The notes under the pieces: model-generated | The model's database searches: none | The model's input: the letters and a program-made list of their open reading frames with translations, nothing else | What the model was told of the DNA's origin: nothing | Assembly (NCBI RefSeq): GCF_030817415.1 | Contig: NZ_JAUSZI010000002.1 | Span: 4,836,001-4,900,000, forward strand | From: Streptomyces umbrinus | Lineage (GTDB): Bacteria > Actinomycetota > Actinomycetes > Streptomycetales > Streptomycetaceae | Length of the DNA: 64,000 bases | Reading direction: 5' to 3' | Part shown: positions 9,320 to 21,940 of the stretch, piece by piece | Layout of the letters: each line of letters starts with the position of its first letter | Numbering within the stretch: position 1 is the stretch's first letter | Program-made: the position numbers and the translations under genes

Positions 9320-11157
9320 GGACGGTCTTGATGCCGCGGCCGTCGGTGACGGTCTCGGTGCGGCCCAGCGCGTCGTAGGTGTATGTCGTCCTGCCCAGCG
9401 GGGCGGGCGGGGTGACGGTGCCGAGGTTGCCCTTGGTGTCGTGGTGGAAGGTGGTGGTGACGGTCTTCGTCGACGACATCTTCGTCTTCTGGGTGCAGCG
9501 CTGGCCCTCGAACCCGCCGCAGGTGGGGGTGGCCGGGTTGTAGGTGTAGGAGACGTTGCCGCCGCCGGTGCCGGTCTGCGCGACCGACATGGTGTTGCCG
9601 ATCGCGTCGTACTTGAACTCGGTCTTCTCACCGTCCGGGCTGGTGGAGTCCTTCGGAACGTCGCCGCCCGCGACGGTCTGCCAGCTGTTGACCGTCCTGG
9701 CGCCGGTCGGCAGGGCCACGGTCTCCAGGTTGTTGCGGGCGTTGAAGCCGTAGTCGGTCACGTTGCCCGGAGTGGTCCCCGAGCCCATGGCGTCCGTGCC
9801 GGTGTCGATGTCGTGGTTCGCGTCGAACTTCGTGGACCGCTTGTGGGTCAACGCGTCCGTCACCTCGGAGACCTCGCCGTCGGCGTTGTGCTCGTACGCG
9901 GTGCTGTGGGACTCGGGGTCGGTGACCTTCGTGGTGCCCGCCGCGGAAGGTGCGGTGGTGTCGTAGGTGTAGGTCCACGTCGGGGCCGGTGTCCACAGAT
10001 CCGTTGAACTCGGTGGCGCGCAGCATGGAGGTGACCCGGTTGGCGTCGTCGTAGGTGAATGCGGTGACGCGCCCCTCGGCGGTGGTGATCTTGTTGATCC
10101 GGCCGGAGGAGTCGTGGCCGAAGACGGTGGACTTGCCCTCGGTGTCGGTGGTCCTGGCCAGGTTGCCGGACGGGTCGAGGTCGAAGACGGCGGTGCGGCC
10201 GGTGTTGTCCTTGGCCTGCCACTGCGAGGCATCGGTCTTCAGCAGATCGATCCACCGGCCGGAGCGGGTCTCGGTGAGCTTGAAGCCCTTGTGCTCGCCG
10301 CCCTCGTCGTGCCGCGTGACGGTGATGGTGCCGTTGTTGCGGTCGGTGACCTTCGTCAGCGTCCCGTTGGCGTCGTACGTGTCCTTCGCCCCGGACTTGC
10401 GCTGGGTGAGGGTGTACGTGCCGTCCGCGTTCTTCTTCAGGTCCTCGGAATAGCCCTTGGGCGTGGTGAAGGAACCGTCCGCGTTCTCCGTGAAGCGCAG
10501 GGTGTCGCCGGAGGAGTCGTACAACACGGCCTCGCCGTCGAGGAGTTGGAGGTAGCGCTCGTACTGCTGCCACCAACGCTGTGACACCTTGCCCCAGGGC
10601 GCGTCGAGGGAGTTGTAGGTACGCGCGAGGGTGAGCCGCTGTCCCACGCCGGCGATGTCGAAGTCAGTCGCGGTCAGCATCAGGTTGCCGGTGGAGTAGT
10701 TGATCCGGGCGGTCAGCGCGTCGGTGATCGAGAAGTCCGTGATGCGGTGCCAGGGGACATCGCCCTGCCCCTCCGGCACAAACGCCAACGCGTCGCCGTC
10801 CGCAGCACCGGCACGGGCAGAACCTGAGCCGGGCTTGCCGCCCTTCGGGGCAGGGTGGGCGGCGCGTTCCTTCTGGGCCTTGCGCCAGGCCGCCACCTCC
10901 GCCGACGGCGACTTCTCCGCCTCGGTCGGCACCGGCCTGGTGGAACCGACCTTGACATCCGGCATGGTGAAACGGGGTGCGTCCTTACCCCACGCGGAGG
11001 CAGGCTGCGGGTCGTCCGCGAACGCGCCAGCGGCCGGAAGCATCGACAGAGCCAGTGCGCTTGAGGCGATGACGGCCATCGCGGTCAGGCGGGATGATCT
11101 CTTACGGGCACGCCGAACGGGCGTGCCTAAGGCACGAGTGTTCAAAACTTCCCCCAC
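9320..11157 (-). pseudogene. RHS/YD-repeat protein, 3'-truncated and frameshifted
   Basis: The N-terminus has a signal peptide (RRARKRSSRLTAMAVIASSALALSMLPAAGAFA). A DUF6531-type RHS entry domain (INYSTGNLMLTATDFDIAGV; LARTYNSLDAPWG) and YD repeats (FTYDDANRVTSM) follow. Near 9975-9995 the frame breaks after FNGSVDTG; the other frame continues with WTYTYDTTAPSAAGTTKV, YGFNARNNLE, FKYDAIGNTM and YTYDALGRTETVTDGRGIKTVL. Similarity ends at about 9320, where the kinase remnant starts on the opposite strand. Intact RHS proteins usually have well over a thousand residues with a C-terminal toxin; here the C-terminal half, any toxin and any immunity gene are missing. The start is uncertain (GTG 11157 or TTG 11145). 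Confidence 0.8.
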
Positions 11158-11463
11158 AGGATGACGGATCCCGGTGGACCCCAGCGGTCACCGGAGGCGC
11201 ACAAGGTGCCACGGGAACCACACAGAATTTCGGCCCGTACCCCCGAAATCCCTTACCATTCAGCCCGGAATTCGCCCTACCCCTTAAGCCCCCATAAGGT
11301 ATCGAAGGGGCTCGAAAGCCCTTACCGCTCGTCCTGACGCGTCATCAACCGTCCAACGAGGCGCCAGGAACTGACCGAAAGTCATGTCCTGCCGGATGAA
11401 GCCGGCGGAGACAGAGGGCCCCTGCACCACCTGCGGCCGGGGGCCGGGCTTCCGTTCCAGTGG

Positions 11464-11478
11464 TGTCGTGACACGACA
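11464..11478. repeat. Operator-like 7+1+7 palindrome
   Basis: TGTCGTG and CACGACA flank a single central base, giving a perfect 15-base inverted repeat just downstream of the purH terminator stem. It resembles an operator half-site pair but lies in no obvious promoter. Confidence 0.35.
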
Positions 11479-11480
11479 AC

Positions 11481-11516
11481 GGCCCGCCGGTGTCCTGGTT
11501 GGACTGCCGACGGGCC
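11481..11516 (-). terminator. purH terminator
   Basis: GGCCCGCCGG (11481-11490) pairs with CCGACGGGCC (11507-11516) with one mismatch. It lies about 30 bases beyond the purH stop. Confidence 0.6.
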
Positions 11517-11543
11517 GCCTGACGCGGGCTGCTCAGTGGAAGC

Positions 11544-13124
11544 TCAGTGGAAGAAGTGCCGCGTCCCCGTGAAGTACATCGTGACGCCCGCCTTCTTCGC
11601 GGCCTCGACGACCAGTTCGTCGCGGACCGAACCGCCGGGCTGGACGACGGCCTTGACGCCGGCGTCGGTGAGGATCTCCAGACCGTCGGGGAAGGGGAAG
11701 AAGGCGTCCGAGGCGGCGAAGGAGCCGCGGGCGCGCTCGGTGCCCGCGCGCTCGACGGCGAGCTTGGCGGAGTCGACGCGGTTGACCTGGCCCATGCCGA
11801 CGCCGACGGAGGCACCGTCCTTGGCGAGGAGGATCGCGTTGGACTTCACCGCGCGGCAGGCCCGCCAGGCGAAGGCCAGTTCCTCCAGCTCGCCGGGCGA
11901 CAGGGCGTCGCCGGTCGCCAGGGTCCAGGAGGACGGGTTGTCGCCGTCGGCCTGGAGGCGGTCGGCGACCTGGAGAAGGCGGCCGCCGTCGATCTGCTTG
12001 ACCTCGACGGAGGCGGCCGGGCCCTGGTGGGCGCGGAGCACGCGGATGTTCTTCTTCTTGGTGAGGGCCTCCAGCGCGCCGTCCTCGTACTCCGGCGCGA
12101 CGATGACCTCGGTGAAGATCTCGGCGACCTGCTCCGCCATCTCCTTCGAGACGGGACGGTTGACGGCGATCACGCCGCCGAACGCCGACAGCGGGTCACA
12201 GGCGTGCGCCTTGCGGTGCGCCTCGGCGACGTTCGCGCCGATCGCGATGCCGCACGGGTTGGCGTGCTTGATGATCGCGACACAGGGCTCGTCGTGGTCG
12301 TACGCGGCACGGCGCGCGGCGTCCGTGTCCGTGAAGTTGTTGTACGACATCTCCTTGCCGTGCAGCTGCTCGGCGTCGGCCAGACCGCCGGTGCCGTCGA
12401 CATAGAGCGCGGCGCCCTGGTGCGGGTTCTCGCCGTAGCGCAGGGTGTTGCGCTTCTCGAAGGTCGAGCCGATGAAGTCGGGGAAGGCGGAGTCGTCGGC
12501 GGGCGCGTACGAGCTCGCGAACCAGGAGGCGACGGCGACGTCGTACGCGGCCGTGTGCTGGAACGCCTCGGCGGCGAGCCGCTTGCGGGCGTGCAGGTCG
12601 AAGCCGCCGTCGCGGGCCGCGGACAGCACGTCGGCGTACCGCTCGGGGCTGGTGACGACGGCCACGGACGGGTGGTTCTTGGCGGCGGCGCGGACCATCG
12701 AGGGGCCGCCGATGTCGATCTGCTCGACGCACTCGTCGGGCGTGGCGCCCGAGGCGACGGTCTCCCGGAACGGGTAGAGGTTCACGACGACCAGCTGGAA
12801 CGGCTCCACGCCCAGCTCGCCGAGCTGCTGCCGGTGGGACTCCAGACGCAGGTCGGCGAGGATGCCCGCGTGCACGCGCGGGTGCAGCGTCTTGACCCGG
12901 CCGTCCAGGCACTCGGGGAAGCCGGTGAGCTCCTCGACCTTGGTGACCGGGACTCCGGCGGCGGCGATCCTCCCGGCGGTGGAGCCGGTGGAGACCAGCT
13001 CGACACCGGCCGCGTGCAGGCCGCGGGCCAGCTCTTCGAGACCGGTCTTGTCGTAGACGCTGATGAGCGCGCGGCGGATGACCCGCTTCGTGTCCTGCGT
13101 ACCCTGCGTACCTTCGGCGGTCAC
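11544..13124 (-). CDS. purH: Bifunctional AICAR transformylase/IMP cyclohydrolase
   Basis: PurH catalyses the last two steps of IMP synthesis: formylation of AICAR with 10-formyl-THF, then ring closure. The 526-residue product has the N-terminal cyclohydrolase domain ([46 protein letters not shown]) and the C-terminal transformylase domain ([48 protein letters not shown]). The GTG start at 13124 overlaps the purN stop (GTGA), so the two are co-translated. An 11-base tandem duplication (GCTCAGTGGAA on the plus strand) spans the stop codon at 11531-11552. Confidence 0.97.
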   Translation of the reverse strand: MTAEGTQGTQDTKRVIRRALISVYDKTGLEELARGLHAAGVELVSTGSTAGRIAAAGVPVTKVEELTGFPECLDGRVKTLHPRVHAGILADLRLESHRQQLGELGVEPFQLVVVNLYPFRETVASGATPDECVEQIDIGGPSMVRAAAKNHPSVAVVTSPERYADVLSAARDGGFDLHARKRLAAEAFQHTAAYDVAVASWFASSYAPADDSAFPDFIGSTFEKRNTLRYGENPHQGAALYVDGTGGLADAEQLHGKEMSYNNFTDTDAARRAAYDHDEPCVAIIKHANPCGIAIGANVAEAHRKAHACDPLSAFGGVIAVNRPVSKEMAEQVAEIFTEVIVAPEYEDGALEALTKKKNIRVLRAHQGPAASVEVKQIDGGRLLQVADRLQADGDNPSSWTLATGDALSPGELEELAFAWRACRAVKSNAILLAKDGASVGVGMGQVNRVDSAKLAVERAGTERARGSFAASDAFFPFPDGLEILTDAGVKAVVQPGGSVRDELVVEAAKKAGVTMYFTGTRHFFH

Positions 13125-13741
13125 GGGATAACTACCTTTCGTCCCTCAATGCGATAGCCGTTGCGGGCGAGCCGCCCCACGACATCGACGAGCAGGCTTC
13201 GCTCGACTTCCTTGATGCGCTCGTGCAGAGCGCTCTCGTCGTCCTCGTCCCGGACCTCGACCACGCCCTGAGCGATGATCGGGCCGGTGTCGACGCCGTC
13301 GTCGACGAAGTGGACGGTGCACCCGGTGACCCTCGCGCCGTACGCGAGGGCGTCGCGAACGCCGTGCGCCCCCGGGAAACTCGGCAGCAGCGCGGGGTGG
13401 GTGTTCACGAACCGGCCGCCGTACCGGGCCAGGAACTCCTTGCCCACGATCTTCATGAACCCGGCCGAGACGACCAGATCCGGCTCGTACGCGCCGGTGG
13501 CCTCGGCCAGCGCCCTGTCCCACTCGTCGCGCGTGGCGTGGTCCTTCACGCGGCACACGAAGGTGGGAAGCCCGGCGCGCTCGGCGCGCTCCAGGCCGGC
13601 GATGTTGTCGCGGTCCGCGCCGACCGCGACGATCTCGGCTCCGTAGGCGGCCGTCCCCTCCGACGCGATCGCGTCGAGGAGAGCCTGCAGATTCGTACCT
13701 GATCCGGAGACCAGGACGACGAGGCGCTTGGCCTTGGCCAC
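13121..13741 (-). CDS. purN: Phosphoribosylglycinamide formyltransferase
   Basis: PurN transfers a formyl group from 10-formyl-THF to GAR, the third step of purine synthesis. The 206-residue product shows the nucleotide-binding start [20 protein letters not shown], the folate/active-site segment [12 protein letters not shown], the catalytic Asn-His in [14 protein letters not shown], and [14 protein letters not shown] with the catalytic Asp. The GTG at 13741 (VAKAKRL) is preceded by GAGAAAGGG and matches the family start. The reading frame stays open for more than a kilobase upstream, but that part is not coding. The stop overlaps the purH start. Confidence 0.96.
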   Translation of the reverse strand: MAKAKRLVVLVSGSGTNLQALLDAIASEGTAAYGAEIVAVGADRDNIAGLERAERAGLPTFVCRVKDHATRDEWDRALAEATGAYEPDLVVSAGFMKIVGKEFLARYGGRFVNTHPALLPSFPGAHGVRDALAYGARVTGCTVHFVDDGVDTGPIIAQGVVEVRDEDDESALHERIKEVERSLLVDVVGRLARNGYRIEGRKVVIP

Positions 13742-14137
13742 GGCGGGGCCCTTTCTCGGAGGTTTTCGGGGTTCCTGGGGGTTCTTGGGGTTCTTGGGGT
13801 TCTTGGGAGGCGGCTCTCGGGGAGAGTGCGTCCGCGGTCGGCGTTTGTACGGTCGTACGAATGCATCGAGCCCCCGGATACGGGGAAGTCTACGAAGCGG
13901 CCGACCGTCAGCAACGATACCGGCACACCGGGCGGCCCCCACGGGACGGGGGCGTGGCCGGAAGGTAGCGTCTGGGGAGGATCCGCCCGGGGAACACGGT
14001 GCGCACAGGGGAACGCCTTTTGCGCACGGGACGTTGACCAGGGACGGGTACGAACGCTTGGGCGCGAGCCCCGGACACGTAACCAGCTCTGTGGACACGT
14101 TGCCGCCAGAGACCATCAAGGGGAAGACGCACACCTG
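13742..14137. promoter_or_regulatory. Divergent region upstream of purN, with short tandem repeats
   Basis: The gap lies between purN and the plus-strand membrane-protein gene. At 13770-13811 the plus strand reads GGTTCTTGG three times in a row with degenerate flanking copies, placing a C/A-rich repeat in the purN leader. Promoters for both genes should lie further right (13840-14110). A plausible ribosome site AAGGGGAAG (14118-14126) serves the plus gene. Confidence 0.4.
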
Positions 14138-15028
14138 ATGCCGGACCGCAGTCTCCGACTCCCTCCGCTCCTGCTGCGCGAGCGGCGCCCTTCTCCCACT
14201 CCGCCGCGGGAGAACGACGACGTGCCCGAGGGCGGGCAGGGCTCCGCGGGCGGCCAGGGTTCCGCAGGTGGGCAGGGCTCCTCGGGCGGCCGGGGCGGCT
14301 CCGGTGGCGCGGGCGGCTCCGGTGCGCCCGACTCCGGGCAGCGGCCCGAGCCGCCGCAGCCTCCTGCCGACGACAACCCCTTCGCCCCGCCGCCCGAGGG
14401 CACGCCCGACCGGCCCTGGCAGCCGCGCCGGCCCGCCGGCGGACAGGGCGAGGGCCAGGACGGCCAGGGTGACGGCTCCTCCCCCTGGGGCAGCCAGTGG
14501 AGCGACCGCCAGCCGGGGCCCGCGCAGGGCGGCCGCTTCGGTGACCGGCCCGGTACCAACGGCGGCTCCGGCGGTGGCCAGAACGGCCCGGAGGGGCCCG
14601 GCGGCCCGGGCACCGGAATGCGCTGGGACCCGACGGACCCCGCCCAGCGCCGCGCCCGGTTCGCGCTGCTGTCCGGCATGTGGGCGTTCTTCTTCGCCCT
14701 CTTCAGCTGGCCGTACGTGGCGCTCCTGCTCGGCGCGCTGGCCATGTACTGGGCGATCAGCGCCCTGCGCGCCAAGCCGCCGCGCGCGCCGGATCCGAAC
14801 ACCCCGGCGCCGCCCACCTCGGGCTCCAGGCCCCAGACCACGGCGGCGATCAGCGGTCTGGTCACCGCCTCCCTGGCCCTCGCCATGGTCGCGGCCACCT
14901 TCACGGCACAGCTCGTGTACAGCGACTACTACACGTGCGTGAACGACTCGCTCACGAACACGGCGAAGAAGTCCTGCGACAAGCTGCTGCCGGAGGAGCT
15001 GCGGGGGTTGCTGGGGACGCAGGGCTGA
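14138..15028 (+). CDS. Gly/Pro-rich membrane protein with DUF4190-like C-terminus
   Basis: The 296-residue product has about 170 residues of disordered Gly/Ser/Gln/Pro-rich sequence, including [20 protein letters not shown] repeats. Two membrane regions follow ([36 protein letters not shown] and [26 protein letters not shown]). The pattern 'small membrane pair, linker, membrane helix, short cysteine-containing outer tail' ([21 protein letters not shown]) is like DUF4190 proteins. The two outer cysteines may form a disulfide. The start at 14138 has a somewhat distant AAGGGGAAG. Confidence 0.75.
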   Translation: MPDRSLRLPPLLLRERRPSPTPPRENDDVPEGGQGSAGGQGSAGGQGSSGGRGGSGGAGGSGAPDSGQRPEPPQPPADDNPFAPPPEGTPDRPWQPRRPAGGQGEGQDGQGDGSSPWGSQWSDRQPGPAQGGRFGDRPGTNGGSGGGQNGPEGPGGPGTGMRWDPTDPAQRRARFALLSGMWAFFFALFSWPYVALLLGALAMYWAISALRAKPPRAPDPNTPAPPTSGSRPQTTAAISGLVTASLALAMVAATFTAQLVYSDYYTCVNDSLTNTAKKSCDKLLPEELRGLLGTQG

Positions 15029-15036
15029 CGGGCCCG

Positions 15037-15132
15037 CGCCGTAGGGGGTACGGCCGTGGCTTCCGTACGGGGTGCGGCCGTGAGTTCCGTACGGGGTGCG
15101 GCCGTGAGTTCCGTACGGGGTACGGCCGTGGG
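15037..15132. repeat. 24-base tandem repeat, four copies
   Basis: Three near-perfect 24-base units start at 15061, 15085 and 15109 (each beginning TTCCGTACGGGG and ending GGCCGTG plus two bases). A more divergent unit precedes them at 15037. The array fills the space between a membrane-protein stop and the aldo/keto reductase promoter. It does not continue either gene. Confidence 0.85.
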
Positions 15133-15164
15133 TTGACTTGGAGTGCGCTTCAAAATCCATGCTC
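15133..15164 (+). promoter_or_regulatory. MerR-type promoter of the aldo/keto reductase
   Basis: TTGACT (15133-15138) is followed about 20 bases later by a weak -10 (ATGCTC). The stretched spacer contains the imperfect dyad CTTGGAG...CTTCAAA. A long spacer with a dyad between -35 and -10 is typical of MerR-family regulators. No MerR gene is in the window. A perfect 8-bp hairpin (GCCCGCCG, CA, CGGCGGGC; 15173-15190) lies in the leader. Confidence 0.45.
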
Positions 15165-15210
15165 CTCTCAACGCCCGCCGCACGGCGGGCCGTAAGGGGA
15201 GGACACCCGC

Positions 15211-16197
15211 ATGCGCTACCGCACGATCGGAACGGCCCCCGGGACCCGCCGTGAGGTGAGCGTCCTCAGCCTCGGCGCGATGCTGTTCGGGACGGTCACG
15301 GACGAGGCGACCTCGTTCGCGATCCTCGACCGGTTCGTCGAGGCGGGCGGCACGTTCATCGACACGTCCGACAACTACGCGTTCTGGGTCGACGGCACGC
15401 AGGGCGGCGAGAGCGAGGCCCTGCTCGGCCGCTGGCGGCGCAGCCGTGGCATCGGCGACGAGATCGTCATCGCCACGAAGCTGGGCGCACGGCCGCTCGC
15501 CCCCGGCACGAGCTACACCGACAACCCGGAGGGGCTGTCCGCCAAGGCCATCCGGGAGGCGGTGGAGGGCAGCCGCGAGCGGCTCGGCGTCCCGAAGCTG
15601 GACCTGCTGTACGCCCACATCGAGGACACGGCCGTGCCCCTGCGGGAGACCGTCGAGGGCTTCGCCGAGCTCGTCTCCGAGGGCACGGTCGGGCTGCTCG
15701 GCGCGAGCAACCACTGGACCTGGCGCCTGGAGCGGGCCCGGAGCCTCGCGGCGGCGGCCGGCCTGCCGGGTTACGAGGTCCTCCAGTACCAGCACAGCTA
15801 TCTGCGCAAGCGCGCCGACCTGCCCGGGCAGCTCTCGCCGGACGGCGACCAGGGCGTGACAGGCGGCGACCTGCTCAGCTACCTGCGCGACGACCCGTCC
15901 CTCACGCTCGTCGCCTACACCCCGCTCCTGTCCGGCCGTTACGTCCGCGAGGACAAGCCGCTCGGCCCGGAGTTCGACCACGCGGGCACCCCGGCGCGGC
16001 TGGCGGCACTCCGCTCGGTCGCCGAGGAGACCGGCGCGACGGTCAACCAGGTGGTCCTGTCGTGGCTGATCGACGGCGAAGTCCCGGCGATCCCCCTCGT
16101 CGGCTGCTCCTCGGTGGCCCAGCTGAACGAGAACCTGGCGGCGGTGGACCTGGAACTGACGGCGGAACAGCGGGCCCGCCTGGACGCGGCCCGCTGA
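15211..16197 (+). CDS. Aldo/keto reductase
   Basis: The 328-residue protein is an NADPH-dependent oxidoreductase of the aldo/keto reductase superfamily, TIM-barrel type. The tetrad is visible: D51 and Y56 in [11 protein letters not shown]90 in IATKLGARP, and H136 in LLYAHIED. The C-terminal cofactor-binding region contains [20 protein letters not shown]. The substrate cannot be predicted. It is preceded by a MerR-like promoter, which would fit induction by a reactive electrophile. It converges with the next gene, six bases apart. Confidence 0.92.
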   Translation: MRYRTIGTAPGTRREVSVLSLGAMLFGTVTDEATSFAILDRFVEAGGTFIDTSDNYAFWVDGTQGGESEALLGRWRRSRGIGDEIVIATKLGARPLAPGTSYTDNPEGLSAKAIREAVEGSRERLGVPKLDLLYAHIEDTAVPLRETVEGFAELVSEGTVGLLGASNHWTWRLERARSLAAAAGLPGYEVLQYQHSYLRKRADLPGQLSPDGDQGVTGGDLLSYLRDDPSLTLVAYTPLLSGRYVREDKPLGPEFDHAGTPARLAALRSVAEETGATVNQVVLSWLIDGEVPAIPLVGCSSVAQLNENLAAVDLELTAEQRARLDAAR

Positions 16198-16203
16198 CCC
16201 GCG

Positions 16204-18819
<2,616 letters not shown>

Positions 18820-19725
18820 GTGACGCAGACCCCTGCCTGCCCGCCGCCACTTCCGGAGGCAGAGGCCGAGGACGAGGACGGGGCCGAGGCGGAGGCCGAC
18901 CTCGAACCCGCGCCCTCCGTCCCCGCCCTGACACCCGGTCAGGCCTTCGACGCCCTCTACGCGTACGCGGCCCCCGCCCTCGTACGGCAGACCTATCTGC
19001 TGACCGGGCGGCGCGAGTTGGCGCGCGAGTCCGTGGAGCGGGCCTTCCAACTGGCGTGGCAGCGCTGGCCGGAGGTGGCGGTCGACCGGGATCCGGCGGG
19101 CTGGGTGCGGGCGGCGGCGTACGAGTACGCGACGTCCCCCTGGCACCGGCTGCGCCTTCGGCACCGGACTCCGGAGCCACCGCCCGCCGCCCTGGACGAC
19201 CGCCGGCTGCTCTCCGTACTGCTCGGCCTGCCGCCGGCGTACCGACGCACCGTGCTTCTCCACGACGGGCTCGGCATCGGGCTGCCCGAGACCGCGGCCG
19301 AGACGGAGGCGAGCACGCCCGCGGCGGTGGGCCGGCTGCTGCACGCGCGTGAGGTCGTCGCCGCGCGCGTGCCCGAGCTGGCGGACCCTCAGGAGCTGCG
19401 GCTCAGGCTGACGGAGCTCGGGAGCAAGGAGCTGCTGCGGACGGCCGCGAAACCCGTCGTGGTGCGGTCGGGAAGTGAGCGCCGCGCCCGCCGCTGGACC
19501 CGGGCGGCGATCGCCTTCACGGTCCTGCTCATCGGGTCCACCGCGTTCACGCTCCGCACGGCTCCCGACCACTACGAGGCCCCGCAGGCGCCCGCCGCGA
19601 CGATCAGCGGGGTTCCGCCGCGGTCGGGCCCCGGTCCGCTGTCCGAGGAGGAGCAGGAGATCCGCGTCAAGCTCCGCTCGACGTTCCAGAACGGTCCGGA
19701 GAGGCTCCGGCCGGAGCTCCGCTGA
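18820..19725 (+). CDS. ECF-sigma-like protein with C-terminal membrane segment
   Basis: Residues about 40-105 resemble sigma region 2 (FDALYAYAAPALVRQTYLLTG, ARESVERAFQLAWQRWPEV, DPAGWVRAAAYEYA). Residues about 125-180 resemble region 4 (LLSVLLGLPPAYRRTVLLHDG, then a helix-turn-helix-like TAAETEASTPAAVGRLLHARE). A membrane helix (AAIAFTVLLIGSTAFTL) near residue 230 and a short outer tail follow. The 301-residue architecture suggests a membrane-tethered sigma factor or a degenerate sigma-like regulator. Region 2 lacks an obvious full -10-melting motif, so it may not initiate transcription. It converges on sucD across a strong terminator. Confidence 0.7.
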   Translation: MTQTPACPPPLPEAEAEDEDGAEAEADLEPAPSVPALTPGQAFDALYAYAAPALVRQTYLLTGRRELARESVERAFQLAWQRWPEVAVDRDPAGWVRAAAYEYATSPWHRLRLRHRTPEPPPAALDDRRLLSVLLGLPPAYRRTVLLHDGLGIGLPETAAETEASTPAAVGRLLHAREVVAARVPELADPQELRLRLTELGSKELLRTAAKPVVVRSGSERRARRWTRAAIAFTVLLIGSTAFTLRTAPDHYEAPQAPAATISGVPPRSGPGPLSEEEQEIRVKLRSTFQNGPERLRPELR

Positions 19726-19761
19726 GGAGCACGGGGACGAGAGAGCGCCGGGTAGACGGCG

Positions 19762-19810
19762 ACGCGGACGGGCCCGCACCCCTGGAGAAGGGGTGCGGGC
19801 CCGTCCGCGT
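19762..19810. terminator. Bidirectional terminator with perfect 22-bp stem
   Basis: Bases 19762-19783 are the exact reverse complement of 19789-19810, with loop GGAGA. It sits between the convergent sigma-like gene and sucD and probably stops both transcripts. Confidence 0.9.
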
Positions 19811-19854
19811 ACAGACTGCGAATCAGCCGGCCGGGAGCCGGCCAGGAGCCGTGC

Positions 19855-20739
19855 TCAGCCGGCGAGGATGGCGCGGGCCAGCTTCGCCGTCTCGGTCGGG
19901 GTCTTGCCGACCTTGACTCCGGCGGCCTCCAGGGCCTCCTTCTTCGCGGCGGCCGTGCCGGAGGAGCCGGAGACGATGGCGCCGGCGTGGCCCATGGTCT
20001 TGCCCTCGGGCGCGGTGAAGCCCGCGACGTAACCGACGACCGGCTTCGTCACGTTCTTCGCGATGAAGTCCGCGGCCCGCTCCTCGGCGTCGCCGCCGAT
20101 CTCACCGATCATGACGATCAGGTCGGTGTCGGGGTCGGCCTCGAACGCGGCGAGCGCGTCGATGTGCGTCGTACCGATGACCGGGTCGCCACCGATGCCG
20201 ACGGCCGACGAGAAGCCGATGTCACGGAGCTCGTACATCATCTGGTACGTCAGCGTGCCGGACTTCGAGACCAGGCCGATGCGGCCCGGCTTCGTGATGT
20301 CGCCCGGGATGATGCCGGCGTTGGACTGGCCCGGCGTGATGAGGCCGGGGCAGTTCGGGCCGATGATGCGGGTCTTGTTGCCCTTCGACTTCGCGTACGC
20401 CCAGAAGGCGGCGGAGTCGTGGACGGCGATGCCCTCGGTGATGACGACCGCGAGCGGGATCTCGGCGTCGATCGCCTCGACCACGGCGGCCTTGGAGAAG
20501 GCCGGCGGCACGAAGAGGACGGACACGTTCGCGCCCGTCTTCTCGATCGCCTCGGCGACCGTGCCGAAGACCGGGATCTCGGTGCCGTCGACGTCGACCG
20601 ACGTGCCGGCCTTGCGCGGGTTCACACCGCCGACGATGTTCGTGCCGTCGGCCAGCATGAGCTTGGTGTGCTTCATGCCCGTGGAGCCGGTCATGCCCTG
20701 GACGATGACCTTGCTGTCCTTGTTGAGGAAGATAGCCAT
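19855..20739 (-). CDS. sucD: Succinyl-CoA synthetase alpha subunit
   Basis: SucD forms the alpha subunit of the TCA enzyme that converts succinyl-CoA to succinate with substrate-level phosphorylation. The 294-residue product has the CoA-binding Rossmann start ([19 protein letters not shown]), [11 protein letters not shown], and the phosphohistidine region [12 protein letters not shown] with H251 as the phosphorylated residue. It lies 22 bases downstream of sucC in one operon. A strong terminator follows. Confidence 0.97.
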   Translation of the reverse strand: MAIFLNKDSKVIVQGMTGSTGMKHTKLMLADGTNIVGGVNPRKAGTSVDVDGTEIPVFGTVAEAIEKTGANVSVLFVPPAFSKAAVVEAIDAEIPLAVVITEGIAVHDSAAFWAYAKSKGNKTRIIGPNCPGLITPGQSNAGIIPGDITKPGRIGLVSKSGTLTYQMMYELRDIGFSSAVGIGGDPVIGTTHIDALAAFEADPDTDLIVMIGEIGGDAEERAADFIAKNVTKPVVGYVAGFTAPEGKTMGHAGAIVSGSSGTAAAKKEALEAAGVKVGKTPTETAKLARAILAG

Positions 20740-20761
20740 GGCTGTGGTTTTCCCTCGTCCC

Positions 20762-21940
20762 TTACTTGGCCGCGGCCAGCTCGGCGGCCTTGTCGGCCGC
20801 GCCGTCCATGGTGTCCACGCGCTGCACCAGCGGGTGGTTGGCGTCGGACAGGATCTTGCGACCCAGCTCCGCGTTGTTGCCGTCGAGACGGACGACCAGC
20901 GGCTTGGTCACTTCCTCGCCCTTGTCGGCGAGCAGCTGCAGCGCCTGGACGATGCCGTTGGCGACCTCGTCACAGGCGGTGATGCCACCGAAGACGTTGA
21001 CGAACACGGACTTGACGTCCGGGTCGCCGAGGATGATCTCCAGGCCGTTCGCCATCACGGCCGCGGACGCGCCGCCGCCGATGTCGAGGAAGTTGGCGGG
21101 CTTGACCCCACCGTGGTTCTCACCGGCGTACGCGACGACGTCGAGGGTGCTCATGACGAGACCCGCGCCGTTGCCGATGATGCCGACCTCGCCGTCGAGC
21201 TTGACGTAGTTGAGGTTCTTCTCCTTGGCGGCGGCCTCGAGCGGGTTGGCCGCGTCCTTGTCCTCGAGCGCCTCGTGCCCGGGCTGGCGGAAGTCGGCGT
21301 TCTCGTCGAGCGAGACCTTGCCGTCCAGCGCCAGGATGCGGCCGTCCTTGGTCTTCACCAGCGGGTTGACCTCGACGAGGAGCGCGTCCTCGGCGACGAA
21401 GGTCTCCCACAGGGTCACCATGGCCTCGGCGACACCCTCGGCCACCTCGGCCGGGAACTTCGCCTGGGCCACGATCTCGCGGGCCTTCTCGATGTTCACG
21501 CCCTCGACGGCGTTGACCGGGACCTTCGCGAGGGCCTCGGGGGTCTTCTCCGCGACCTCCTCGATGTCCATGCCGCCCTGCACCGAGGCCATGGCCAGGA
21601 AGGTGCGGTTGGTGCGGTCGAGGAGGTACGAGACGTAGTACTCCGCCTCGATCTCCGGGGACAGCTCGGCGATCATCACCTTGTGGACCGTGTGGCCCTT
21701 GATGTCCATGCCGAGGATGTCGGTCGCACGGGCGACCGCCTCGTCGGGCGTGGCGGCGAGCTTGACGCCGCCGGCCTTTCCTCGGCCACCGACCTTCACC
21801 TGGGCCTTGACGACGGACTTGCCGCCAAGCCGCTCGGTCGCCTCGCGGGCTGCCTCAGGCGTGTCGATCACTTCACCGGCCAGCACCGGTACACCGTGCT
21901 TGGCGAAGAGGTCCCTCGCCTGGTACTCGAACAGGTCCAC
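20762..21940 (-). CDS. sucC: Succinyl-CoA synthetase beta subunit
   Basis: SucC is the ADP/GDP-forming beta subunit. The 392-residue product has an N-terminal ATP-grasp domain ([50 protein letters not shown]) and a C-terminal ligase domain ([39 protein letters not shown]). It is the first gene of the sucCD operon; about 210 bases of leader and promoter lie upstream before the terminator of the next transcription unit. Confidence 0.97.
   Translation of the reverse strand: MDLFEYQARDLFAKHGVPVLAGEVIDTPEAAREATERLGGKSVVKAQVKVGGRGKAGGVKLAATPDEAVARATDILGMDIKGHTVHKVMIAELSPEIEAEYYVSYLLDRTNRTFLAMASVQGGMDIEEVAEKTPEALAKVPVNAVEGVNIEKAREIVAQAKFPAEVAEGVAEAMVTLWETFVAEDALLVEVNPLVKTKDGRILALDGKVSLDENADFRQPGHEALEDKDAANPLEAAAKEKNLNYVKLDGEVGIIGNGAGLVMSTLDVVAYAGENHGGVKPANFLDIGGGASAAVMANGLEIILGDPDVKSVFVNVFGGITACDEVANGIVQALQLLADKGEEVTKPLVVRLDGNNAELGRKILSDANHPLVQRVDTMDGAADKAAELAAAK

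Larger units (their letters stand above)
11158..11543. other. Gap between RHS remnant and purH
   Basis: No gene is visible in these 386 bases. The relatively AT-rich part (11220-11330) probably contained the RHS promoter. The right end holds the purH terminator and a short perfect inverted repeat, annotated separately. Confidence 0.5.

Noticed and set aside
11547..13157. Very long open frame opposite purH (536 codons, plus strand)
   Set aside because: It is a codon-bias shadow: high third-position G/C in purH leaves the antisense frame open. Its composition (Gly/Val/Arg/Asp-rich) has no domain and purH is unmistakable.
13765..13811. GGTTCTTGG repeats as part of a longer purN N-terminus
   Set aside because: The encoded [10 protein letters not shown] stretch has no counterpart in PurN, and the ribosome site lies downstream of it.
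15037..15132. 24-base tandem array as a CRISPR
   Set aside because: Units are contiguous with no spacers and there are no cas genes.
13121..15160. 679-codon minus-strand frame including purN
   Set aside because: Everything upstream of 13741 is antisense to the membrane-protein gene or gap repeats. PurN starts at GTG 13741 with a good ribosome site.
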